This document shows, piece after piece, positions 1 through 8,216 of a stretch of DNA of 35,391 bases. The notes under the pieces were generated by a model. The model was not told the DNA's origin. It ran no database searches and saw only the letters and a list, made by a program, of their open reading frames with translations. A program made the translations under genes and the position numbers. This DNA is from Nemertoderma westbladi (taxonomy: Eukaryota; Xenacoelomorpha; Nemertodermatida; Nemertodermatidae). Position 1 is the first letter of the stretch. Every line of letters begins with the position of its first letter. Location: NCBI GenBank assembly GCA_032718475.1, contig JAUCBJ010007918.1, positions 1 to 35,391 of the forward strand. The letters run 5' to 3'.

Positions 1-59
1 CAAGCCGGCACAGCATTCTTAAAAATGCAGCTGCAATGCAGCATGCCGATTCTAGTAGT
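1..59 (+). mobile_element. 3' terminus of a LINE (family B)
   Basis: The first 50 bases are the reverse complement, with one mismatch, of 22799-22848, which is the 3' end of the LINE B copy at 22780-24973. The frame ends in Pro-Ala-Gln-His-Ser and a TAA near position 20. A short 3' UTR follows, rich in GCAGCTGC-type palindromes, and it ends in TAG repeats. The stop codon lies inside a near-perfect palindrome at 13-28. The rest of this + strand element lies left of the window. Confidence 0.85.
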
Positions 60-400
60 CGACTCGTCTCTCCCTCGCTGTAGTAGACGGCCGCCCTCCG
101 TCTGGGCCGCCGGACCATCTCTCATCGACGAATCCGGCGTCGTGGGTCGATACCGTCTCGCCGTGGCCTCGCGGATCATTAGGTTGTCGTCCGGGGTCCG
201 CGGCGGTGTCGTCTCTCTTTCTTGACTCATCTTTACTTATCGGTGGATCGGTGGTCACAGTCTCAGGCAGCTTGGAGTTTTGTTACTCTGGCAGTCAGTT
301 TAGGCAGTTAGGATTTTGTTACTGTGACGGGATCCGAGAATCCCAATTTATCCTGGTTGTTTTGTTTACGCGTCCCCGCCGTGTGTAAAAGAGTTTGTTA
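60..400. other. GC-rich unclassified segment with a short local duplication
   Basis: About 60-230 is much richer in GC and CpG than its surroundings. Open frames of 60-70 codons exist on both strands, but none resembles a known family, and high GC alone would keep frames open. A ~28-bp motif near 264-292 recurs diverged about 38 bp later at 301-328 (GGCAG..GG.. TTTTGTTACT). This may be an exon, promoter or transposon part. I cannot tell which. Confidence 0.35.
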
Positions 401-800
401 TGTTGTTGCTCCAATGTTATTAAAGGATATAAAAATATATGTATGTAGTATATAAATTGGCAGATAACACAGTTGATGGTGAATTGATGCACAAAGACCG
501 GTAATATTGATGGTGGTGGCGGCAACGGTAACAAAAGTCACCGTTCTGCCCTAACTGTACTGAGATGACTGAGTGAATAAATGAGGGACAGTAACTGGTA
601 ATATATTGCACTGGTTGGCCGTATTACATTACTCAGTGGATGCCTGCCCCCCATTGGCTAATAACCCAATTCTCGCCCTCCCATCTCTCTGGGAGTGTTT
701 TCCCCCCACTACTGTCATTCTCTCTCTCTCGGAGGTATAACCTCTGACCCCCATTGTGTGTGTTCCTTTGGGGTTTGTCGTCCCCGTTTATTGTGGTGAT
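400..800. other. Unassigned spacer
   Basis: There is no coding frame with recognisable similarity. A pyrimidine-rich CTCTCTCTCTCT run lies near 719-730. Nothing else is supported here. Confidence 0.4.
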
Positions 801-827
801 ACGAGGTTGATTGGTAATCAACCTCGT
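801..827. repeat. Perfect 12-bp inverted repeat with 3-base loop
   Basis: ACGAGGTTGATT at 801-812 is followed by GGT and by its exact reverse complement at 816-827. A stem this long with so short a loop is unlikely by chance. It could be an RNA hairpin or part of an unrecognised mobile element. Confidence 0.8.
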
Positions 828-2645
828 GCTTCCCAATATTGCTTAAGGGTCTCGCTGGCCCAACTTTGTGGGGTGGTTAGCGGAATTGATTCGCTAACAA
901 TGTTCAAATTTATATCATTATAATCCAAAACAAGATACTAATTTCGGCTTTTAGTTATGTTGGCATAAATTTTTAACCAAATCTGGTCTGATGTCAACCA
1001 TAATTCCATATTATAGGCCTAGATGTAGGTATATACTGTACTTCCGTGTACTGTACTTCTACATACCACATTACATGAAATGGACAGGTTACAGTGACAA
1101 CCATTCTGCAACTGTAATCTAATTGATTTTACTTCGTTTTTTATTGTTTTGGTTAAAATACAAAACCATCTACTAGTACACTATAACCATAACCTGGTTC
1201 TTTTGTAACAATTGTTAGTTTGTTCAGTTCACAGTGCAATACTATGTCATATATACAGTATATTAAAAATTATTATTGTGTTTTAGTCAATTTAATAATT
1301 TTAAATTATTCCTTGTGACAAAGCAGGCAGGTGATGATGGCATCTATCTCCATGCTATATTAGTTTCACTATAACTCTAGATTAAAAATTTATGCAAATT
1401 ACTATAACACTGTGTAGTAAAACAAATCAAGCTTTTTAAATTTAAAAAATAATTTTTTATGAAATTTTATTTTTAACGTATAATGGTGATATATAATATA
1501 TTAACCATGGTGCTTCAAAAGTTCTCTCATTGCGAAGGGCTTGATGAGTAGACAATTAAAAAAAATTACTAGATTATGACCAACCATTTCGTTTTTATCA
1601 CAATTTTTCAATTATACTCTATTTTAAAAATTTGTGATTTTGTTTGAAAATGTCATGTAGTTTTGACACCATGATGAATTTTGAAAAAAAAAATGTTTTC
1701 TTATAGATCGAAATATATGCTTTCACGAGAGATAAAATAAATTTGCAAAAATGAAAGTCAAATTTTGGCTATTTTTTGCTATCTCTGGCCCACTGTGCAC
1801 CGCACAGATAATAATGATTCACCATATTATGGAGATCCTTGACACGATTGTCAATATATCTGTCAGTCTGAATTTGCATTAAATACAATAAAGCGGTACT
1901 GGAACTGAATTACATACAGATCTATTCGGTTTAATATTTCATAAGAAATTTATTTGTGATTGTTTTTTTTATAAATTTCTCTCATTACTTCCATTGTGCA
2001 GGATAGTACAAGTACCTAGCTTAGCTAGATTGAGACTCTATACGCCGTAATTGTTATGTTGGTGCTTAACAATAATTTTATCCGTTTATAATGCTATAAA
2101 ATCTTGCAGTGCAACAGTATTGTTTAAACTGGCCACACAATTTAATTTCTTTCAATTTTTAGTAATTTACAAATTAAATTAAATACTATATTATTAATAA
2201 TCTTTAGTTTGTTTCGATCATTTCATATATATGATTAATTATAATATGTTTGATCTGGTAACTAGGCACTAAGCGAATAGTAATAATTATGTGTGATGTA
2301 CTATTTTTCATAGTTCAAATGGACAATTGCAAATGTTAAATGAAATTGGAGAATGCAACAATTAATACAGTCAACTAAATTATTACAGTAACAGATTATA
2401 CATCGGTTATAGACATTTGGGCACCAGTCAAATTACTAGACAACTTCATTTTTTTTTTAAGAAATAAAACGGCAATTACAATTCACTAAGTATTAATTAA
2501 GTAGAATGTTAAAAAATGTTATTAAAAAAATGTAGAAACTCCAATTAACTACAGGTAGTCTGTTTTGATTTGACGGCTATCCGCATGTTTACCATGCCTA
2601 GTAGCCACTTCCAAATTCCCTATAATTTAACAATAAAAATAAATT
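828..2645. other. AT-rich spacer, no gene seen
   Basis: About 1.8 kb of AT-rich DNA contains only very short open frames, homopolymer A/T runs and no domain similarity that I recognise. No RNA gene, TIR pair or tandem array stood out. Confidence 0.5.
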
Positions 2646-2920
2646 TCACGTAGCACATGTACATTCATCGATTCCAATTATTTGAGCTTCTTCAGCATCA
2701 CTATCGAATTCCCAATCTAAGGGAATATCTAACTCGTAGTTTGTCTGACTTTGGGAGAGATTGTTTTTACGTAAACCAACTTTCGTGAGATTTCTGATGA
2801 CAGAGAGTTTCGAAGCTTTGAATGGATGAACCCATATACATTCCAATTGCGTTCTGAAGCTGCACTTGAGGATACAACACTGAATACCCTTAGAGCAATA
2901 TTCTGCAGGAGTGGTCGGTA
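2646..2920 (-). pseudogene. hAT transposase C-terminal dimerisation remnant
   Basis: One minus-strand frame, from about 2920 down to 2729, carries the typical hAT dimerisation block: RVFSVVSSSAASERNW, then GFIHSKLRN, then KLVYVK. It then stops. The expected acidic tail (LDIPLDWEFDSD...) appears in another frame that ends at 2646, so at least one frameshift separates them. The upstream catalytic part is missing and is replaced by a simple repeat. In intact hAT transposases this region mediates multimerisation. Here it is a dead fragment of about 90 codons. I did not find its terminal repeats. Confidence 0.85.
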
Positions 2921-2974
2921 AGCCATCGGTAAGTCATCGGTAGTCATCGACAGTCATCGGTAAGCCAATATTGC
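2911..2974. repeat. Short tandem repeat, GTCATCGGTAA-like
   Basis: Four to five imperfect copies of an 11-14 bp motif (GGTAAGCCATC, GGTAAGTCATC, GGTAGTCATC, ACAGTCATC, GGTAAGCC) lie directly upstream of the hAT fragment, where its coding sequence should continue. Confidence 0.7.
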
Positions 2975-3383
2975 TTAACAGACTTCACTTTCCGTATCAA
3001 CATCTATAATGGAAGGAATTATTATCTTGTGTCCAATAATGTGTCCATACTGCACTATATAGGCGCTTATTGTTTGTCCTTTTGGTCAGAAGTTGGCTGT
3101 GTTTGTGATATAATTCTATCGAGCCAACTGGGACATCATCGTTCAACAAATATCACTTTCTACTCTCGGTTGTGATTATAATTGTATCAGTCTCTTTTAC
3201 CATGGCATTTGGCGTATTCTAGGTGACAGATCATGGCATGAAGATTGATATTAAGCATACCCATCAATCTAGCCTTTATAGAGACATAGGCGCAACTGTG
3301 GAGTGAATTGCTGGGTTCACGATACTTCTGTACTATGTAACACTTTGTGCCCGATTTCTGGCACTGGAATTGCATATGGTAGT
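2975..3383. other. Spacer between hAT remnant and LINE A
   Basis: The only open frame is about 60 codons on the minus strand (3187-3375), with no recognisable similarity. I see nothing else here. Confidence 0.4.
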
Positions 3384-3508
3384 ACTACTACTACTAGGTC
3401 GAGCGAACTCGGACAGTGGAAATGAGATCCTTCCAGGCTTCCCGATTCTCCATAGTTGTTGCAATTTCGTTTCTTCCAAGTTCAGTATCCCTTTCAAGTT
3501 GATCTATA
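3384..3508 (-). mobile_element. LINE A, 3' part beyond the Gypsy insertion
   Basis: On the minus strand this encodes the last ~37 residues of the LINE A protein, including a DTELGRNEIATTMENREAWK stretch, and ends at a TAG stop (3394-3396) that begins a run of TAG triplets. It continues the frame interrupted at 8217. Removing the Gypsy element and one 4-bp target duplication joins the two parts in frame. The TAG-repeat 3' tail matches the tail type of LINE B in this window. Confidence 0.88.
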
Positions 3509-4030
3509 TGTAAGCCCCCGTTTGCCGTACCTGCCGCTATCATGAAGTAATCCAATAATCTCTCAATCTAATATAATATATAACGTATAAATATAATATA
3601 TATGATGGGCGGCGCCCATGGCGGGCACTGGGCTTTGGGGACGGTGCGGGGTTGCGGGGCTCCGATCTACCCGATCGGTATTAACCGATCTCGTATTTAC
3701 TTCGTTTGTGACTTTAGATAGGTAACATAATATAGATTAATTATTTAGGCAATTTAATAAACAACTTGTGCAGTTTACTATGTAAATTTACTATGGATAT
3801 TCATAATAATACTGTACATTATATATATAGGCCTAATATAATACATAAGGGCGTTCTAGAATATAATATATAATCTAATCTAATATAATATAATATATAA
3901 TCTAATACTGAATATAATCATAATCTCTAATACAGTCCTATCGGTACATAATCAGATCTCGACTCCCAGACTCTCCGTCATATCTACCAAAACCAGCCTT
4001 CCATGGCCTACTCTGTATCATATCCTTACA
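3509..4030 (-). repeat. Gypsy 3' LTR (long form, 522 bp)
   Basis: It is bounded by TGTAAG...CTTACA and matches 7969-8216 over both ends. It contains an extra ~290-bp segment (3584-3873). This segment is bounded by two copies of AATAATATATAA-like sequence at 3570-3583 and 3860-3873, and it includes a GC-rich block and a GATCGGT-ATTA-ACCGATC hairpin. The other LTR lacks it. Many TAATATAATATATAATC short repeats lie around the breakpoints. Confidence 0.88.
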
Positions 4031-4032
4031 TA

Positions 4033-4041
4033 TTCCCCCCG
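4033..4041 (-). other. Polypurine tract of the Gypsy element
   Basis: On the minus strand CGGGGGGAA ends two bases before the 3' LTR. That is the expected place for the plus-strand DNA primer of an LTR retroelement. Confidence 0.65.
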
Positions 4042-4528
4042 CACAAAAAAAGGCACTCTTGCCACAGAGTGTGAAAAGAAAATTCGTAATAGCTAATACT
4101 GTAGCTCACAAAAAATATACCGAAAAATAATAAAATTAAGCACAAAACACATAAGCACAAAACAAAAAAAAAATTTTAATCTTATATGTCCCAAAAATAA
4201 TAAAAATACGCACAAAAAAATATATAAATCTCATTTATTTATATCCCAAAAATAATAATTTTACTTCCCAGTATAAGACTGACTTGGTACTTCCGATTTA
4301 CAATTACGTAATCGGTCAATGTTTACAAATAAAATCTTGTCATGTGGCTTGTCAACCAATCTTATTTCCGCATTATTGGCGACAATTTTTAGAATTCTAT
4401 AAGGCCCATGAAATGGCCTAGTGAGTTTATGATACTTTCCTTTCACCAAATCAGGTCGGTGAAGGAACACCCTATCCCCGACTCGATATGTTACTGATCT
4501 ACGTTTTTTATCAAACTGTTGTTGCGTC

Positions 4529-4562
4529 GTGCAATATCCCACGCCGTGCAATATCCCACGCC
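4529..4562. repeat. Perfect 17-bp tandem duplication in integrase
   Basis: GTGCAATATCCCACGCC occurs at 4529-4545 and again immediately at 4546-4562. Seventeen is not a multiple of three, so the duplication shifts the integrase frame. The two copies are identical, so the event is recent or well preserved. Confidence 0.95.
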
Positions 4563-4842
4563 GTAGATAGATGATCTGACAACTCAGCTCTATAATCATC
4601 CAAATCCACTTGATAGACTATCCGAGGTCTATTCAAAGCCATTTCGGTTGGCAATCGGGCATCCCGCCCATATAACAAAAAAAAACAACAATTCATTTGT
4701 ACTTGAGTGTTGTGATGTTTATAAGCAAACAATACACAAGGCAACACCCGATCCCAATCATTATTGTGTCTGTCAGCTGTTTTAGCTAACATGTCTAACA
4801 ACGTTCTATCATTCCATCCGTTTGAGGGTGAAATGCACTGGT

Positions 4843-5176
4843 ATTAATTTTCCGAATCCCGCACGAATCGCACACAGATAAAAATAAGTCAGACAAAAAG
4901 TTAGTACCTCTGTCTGATAACAGCTCCCGAGGTACTCCATGCCTGCCAATAAAATCTATGAAACAATTTGCTAATGTCTCCGCTTTTTCATGTTTATTTT
5001 ATATATTTTATATATTTGTTTTTTTCATGTTTTTCATTAATTTTCCGAATCCCGCACAAATCGCACACAGATAAAAATAAATTAGATAAAAAGTTAGTAC
5101 CTCTGTCTGATAACAGCTCCCGAGGTACTCCATGCCTGCCAATAAAATCTATGAAACAATTTGCTAATGTCTCCGC
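4843..5176. repeat. 141-bp direct duplication with AT-rich filler, in integrase
   Basis: 4843-4983 and 5036-5176 are near-identical direct copies covering the second catalytic Asp region. They differ at only a few positions, all near 4866-4890. Between them lie 52 bp of AT-rich filler (4984-5035) with two TTTTTCATGTTT motifs. The filler is not integrase sequence. Confidence 0.93.
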
Positions 5177-5784
5177 ATATGCCTCAATCCATTTTGTTAA
5201 ATAGTCTCCAAATAAAATACACTTTTTATTACCCAGTTCCGTTAATGGTAAAGTTAAAACATCAACAGCTACTCGCTCAAATGGGCCCCCAACCGGTAAA
5301 GGTTGAAGCAAAGGCTTCTGCCCACGCCCTGGATTCCTCGTAGCACATTGCAAGCAACTGTGACACCAATGAAAAATGTCAACCCGCATACGTGGCCACC
5401 AATATTGTAATCTTAGCACACTCCAATTTCTATGATCAGAGAGATGGCCAGCAAATTTACCCCCATGAATTTCATTCCATAACTTAAATCTCCACTCCTT
5501 TGGGACAGCTAAACGCGGCTGCCGAAAATCAACATTATCTTCTACTTTATATAAAACACCGTCAATTAATGTGGTATTATCAGAATTAGTTTTTACAAAA
5601 TCTCTCATCTTTTTGTCACTGGGTACTATTTTAGATACATGAAAATCAATAAGTGCACGTAAATCAGAATCAGTATACTGTAACTCTTTCAATAATCCCG
5701 TCTCCTCCTGTAACTTTTCAAAAGACTCACATATATTTGAGCTAGCACAAATACCGTTTTTGTTGCTAGTAGCAACTGGAATTC

Positions 5785-5827
5785 TCGAAAGAGCATCAGC
5801 ATTACCATTTGCTTTGCCCGGCCGATG
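5785..5827 (-). pseudogene. RNase H C-terminal stub at the deletion junction
   Basis: The minus strand reads HRPGKANGNADALSR, the hallmark end of Gypsy RNase H that normally lies about 500 codons after the start of the RT. Here it directly abuts the pre-RT linker in another frame. The sequence around 5822-5835 can be read either as the linker (HDIFSS) or as the RNase H end (YFHRPG), so the breakpoint lies in a short microhomology. Confidence 0.85.
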
Positions 5828-6372
5828 AAAATATATCGTGGTACTCTTTTAGTAGATTCAAAACCTCCGACTTTTGTTCTTTTGTCAAGTCCGTTTCCGA
5901 TAAATCGATGCTGGATTCGAGTACCTTCTCCCGTTCCTTTACATCCGTTATTACTGCCGATAAACCATCCGCAACCGAATCTAGAACATTGGTGTCCGTG
6001 ACATCCATATCCATAATTTCCGTTAGATTAATTGTACCATTCAATTAAGTTCGTACATTTCCCAATAGTTAAACCTTCTGGAATAGATTTGTGGATGGAA
6101 TCTAAATTTAGAATCCCCAATAAACCGTAACCATCCTCCTCCAGTTCAAGAACGGCTCCCGTAGAACATAAACTGTATTCCGCTAACCCATCTGAAGGTT
6201 CAAATAAACATTGTCGAGACGGGAGTTCTTTAAACTGTCCTTCAACCTGTACCTTTACAAAACTCGCTGTCCGAGGAGGAATTTGTTTTCCAATTAACAG
6301 TGCACACAACCCGCTGTTGTTATTCCGTGTATCTTTAATGCCCCGATCCGCCGCTCCGATCTTTTCCCTCAA
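5802..6372 (-). pseudogene. Gypsy protease-to-RT linker region
   Basis: Two overlapping minus-strand frames (6372-6028 and 6044-5802) cover the segment that normally precedes reverse transcriptase. The first has the strand-rich post-protease domain (IPPRTASFVKVQV...GAVLELEED). The second has LTKEQKSEVLNLLKEYHDIF, the usual lead-in to the RT. A frameshift near 6040 separates them. The RT itself should follow but has been deleted. Confidence 0.8.
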
Positions 6373-6456
6373 AGAACCTCAAAATCTGAATGGTTTATTT
6401 CTAATTTTTAATTCTTATTTCTAGAAGGAAAGCTGCTGACAGAAGCTGCTTTTCCT

Positions 6457-7011
6457 TCATTTCTCTGGTTTTGAAACCAGAGGTGCTGAGTTTGTTTGTG
6501 TTTGATTGAAGTTCCGAGGAGTTTGGAAAGATTTTGCAGGACCATATTTTCTATCACGCGGACACTGCTCCTTCCAATGGAATTTGTTATGGAACCCAAG
6601 ACTATCGCAGAATTTACACTTCGGTAATGGACGCGAATGAGGATTGAACGATGCAGAAGGTTGAACTGCAGGTGAATTTGAATTTGGTGTAAAACCATCT
6701 CTTTGTGGTTTATTCTCAGAATATTGATATCTGCTATTACTTCCAAAAGGCGTCCGTTTAAAATTCTGTTGAAAATCCCGTGGATGACTACTAAACTGTT
6801 GAGAATTAAAACGCCGCGCTGATGCGTAATCATCAGCTGACACTGCTAACTGACTTAGAGATTTTAGTTTTCTATCTCGCAACCAAACTTGCAGATCATT
6901 AGGTACGCAATTGGAAAACTGTTCCATTAAAATTAATTCTTCTAATGGAATCATTTCTTCATCTTCACCCGTAACCTGCTCATACACCCACTGCCTATAG
7001 GATTCCCGCAT
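6457..7011 (-). pseudogene. Gypsy Gag: SCAN-like capsid block and Cys/His knuckle
   Basis: The 184-codon minus-strand frame begins MRESYRQWVYEQVTG and contains PLEELILMEQFSNCVP followed by LQVWLRDRKLKSL. This is the helical pattern of the vertebrate SCAN domain and of Gmr1-like Gypsy capsids. An Asn/Gln/Ser/Pro-rich linker follows, then CKFCDSLGFHNKFHWKEQC, a C-X2-C-X9-H-X4-C knuckle with a longer loop than the retroviral C-X2-C-X4-H-X4-C form. The upstream part of Gag is in other frames. Confidence 0.82.
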
Positions 7012-7099
7012 TCTCTCCGCAAACTCACTGAAAGATCCATTATCTCTTTTTCTGTCTCCCCGAAACGGTGTGTTTATGTTTAGTGTTTATGTCATATCA

Positions 7100-7661
7100 C
7101 GACCGAATTATCTCTTTCACCTTATCATAATCAGCAGCATCCTCATTAGAAAGGGTGGAAAAAGCTGTTAATGCTTTACCGGTTAGCCAACCAGCAAGCT
7201 GGGTGGAGCAGACGATCTGTCCTGCCCTTGTAATGTGGCTATCCGTTCAAAAACCGTAAGAAAGTGTTCAATGTCATCATTGACCGTTAAAGCCCGTAAC
7301 ATTGGCTTTGGGGGTTTAACTGTTGGGGTATCACTTTCCCAGAATGGTTCCCTTCCCCCAGCGCCGCCAACACCGAATGTGGTTCCCTGCGCCAATTGCT
7401 CGACCACCCCTTGCATATTTCTTTGCTGCTGAATAAGTTCTGAGAATATTTCTTGTTGCTGTTGTAGTATGTCTAGCATTGGACACCTCCAGACGCTGCC
7501 TCTGTGGGTAGTGAAATACCAAATGCCTTAAGTGACTTAGGTGGCAACCCTATTAAAAAGTTTACTACATCTTCCTTTCTCTTCCCAGCAGAATCAAAAT
7601 CAAATTGGCGACCAATCTCCCACAGCCGATCAAAAGTAAATCCCTGTAATATCTCTTCCAT
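7100..7661 (-). pseudogene. Gypsy Gag N-terminal part (frameshifted)
   Basis: The minus-strand frame 7661-7473 reads MEEILQGFTFDRLWEIGRQF. A second frame, 7479-7183, starts LDILQQQQEIFSELIQQQ and ends in a typical ...FLTVFERIATLQGQD capsid-entry sequence. The pattern is an N-terminal helical domain, a Gln-rich coiled coil and the start of a capsid. At least two frameshifts separate these parts, and 7060-7100 carries a small GTGTTTATGT duplication. Confidence 0.75.
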
Positions 7662-7968
7662 ACCATTAGACCATTGTACAATTATTTCCGTATTTTTCCT
7701 TAGGCTGTAGGCCTACCGAATTTCAGAATTAGGCAACTCTAAACTGTCAGTCTGCCAATACAGCAATACAACAATGAATAAATTACTGGTACTGTACTCA
7801 CAATTCCATAATTGATTGATATCCATTCCCAGTTCCGTAAAATGTATCCGATTCGTTACCGTTACCACCGTTTTACTACCGGTACCGGTATCCATAAATT
7901 TCCAAATTTTGGATTGTGTAGAGATCCGAAAAGCATGAGATCAGGAGATCTGGATCTCGGTGGGAAGT

Positions 7969-8216
7969 TGTAAGCCCCGTTTGCCGTACCCGCCGCTATC
8001 ATGAAGTATTCAAATAATCTCTCAATCTAATATAATATATAATCTAATCTAATATAATATATAATCTAATATAATATAATATATAATCTAATACTGAATA
8101 TAATCATAATCTCTAATACAGTCCTATCGGTACATAATCAGATCTCGACTCCCAGACTCTCAGTCATATCTCCCAAAACCCATCTTCCATGGCCTACTCT
8201 GTATCATATCCTTACA
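7969..8216 (-). repeat. Gypsy 5' LTR (short form, 248 bp)
   Basis: It has the same ends as the LTR at 3509-4030 and closely similar sequence throughout, but lacks the ~290-bp central segment. The unpaired insertion or deletion lies inside TAATATAATATATAATC repeats. I could not confirm a standard tRNA primer-binding site in the bases just inside it (below 7969). Confidence 0.88.

Larger units (their letters stand above)
4261..5790 (-). pseudogene. Gypsy integrase region (broken)
   Basis: From about 5692 downwards the minus strand encodes an integrase zinc-binding domain: His pair in the HGGKFAGH block, YWWPRM, and the CHSCLQC cluster. A catalytic core follows, with the first Asp in VAVDVLTLPL (about 5260-5275) and the second in LLSDRGTNF. 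The expected Glu, in an HPQTDGMIER motif, has its codon at 4804-4806. The C-terminal part (RRSVTYRVGDRVFL...PYRILKI) is readable down to 4261. A duplication between the second Asp and the Glu, a stop after the Glu motif, and a 17-bp duplication at 4529-4562 break the frame. The integrase is therefore nonfunctional although all three catalytic residues can still be located. Confidence 0.9.
3509..8216 (-). mobile_element. Ty3/Gypsy LTR retrotransposon, internally deleted, inserted in LINE A
   Basis: The element starts TGTAAG and ends CTTACA. It has LTRs at 3509-4030 and 7969-8216, a purine tract next to the left LTR, and TATA on both sides (3505-3508, 8217-8220). The coding order on the minus strand is gag with a SCAN-like capsid block and a Cys/His knuckle, a protease-to-RT linker, then the last residues of RNase H, then integrase. 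The reverse transcriptase and most of RNase H are missing, so the copy cannot move by itself. Gag and integrase carry frameshifts and small duplications. The SCAN-like capsid suggests the Gmr1-like group, but without RT the clade cannot be confirmed. Confidence 0.92.

Noticed and set aside
52-258. Short open frames on both strands in the GC-rich start of the window
   Set aside because: They have no similarity to known proteins. High GC lowers stop frequency on all frames, and no splice context could be confirmed.
833-2980. CCAATATTGCTTAA shared between about 833 and 2966 as terminal repeats of one element
   Set aside because: Both copies are in the same orientation, the match is only 14 bp and the flanks do not match. 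A chance 14-mer pair is expected in a window of this size.
7940-7968. tRNA primer-binding site of the Gypsy element
   Set aside because: The bases just inside the 5' LTR (minus strand ACTTCCCACCGAGATCC) do not begin with the usual TGG and I could not match them to a tRNA end.
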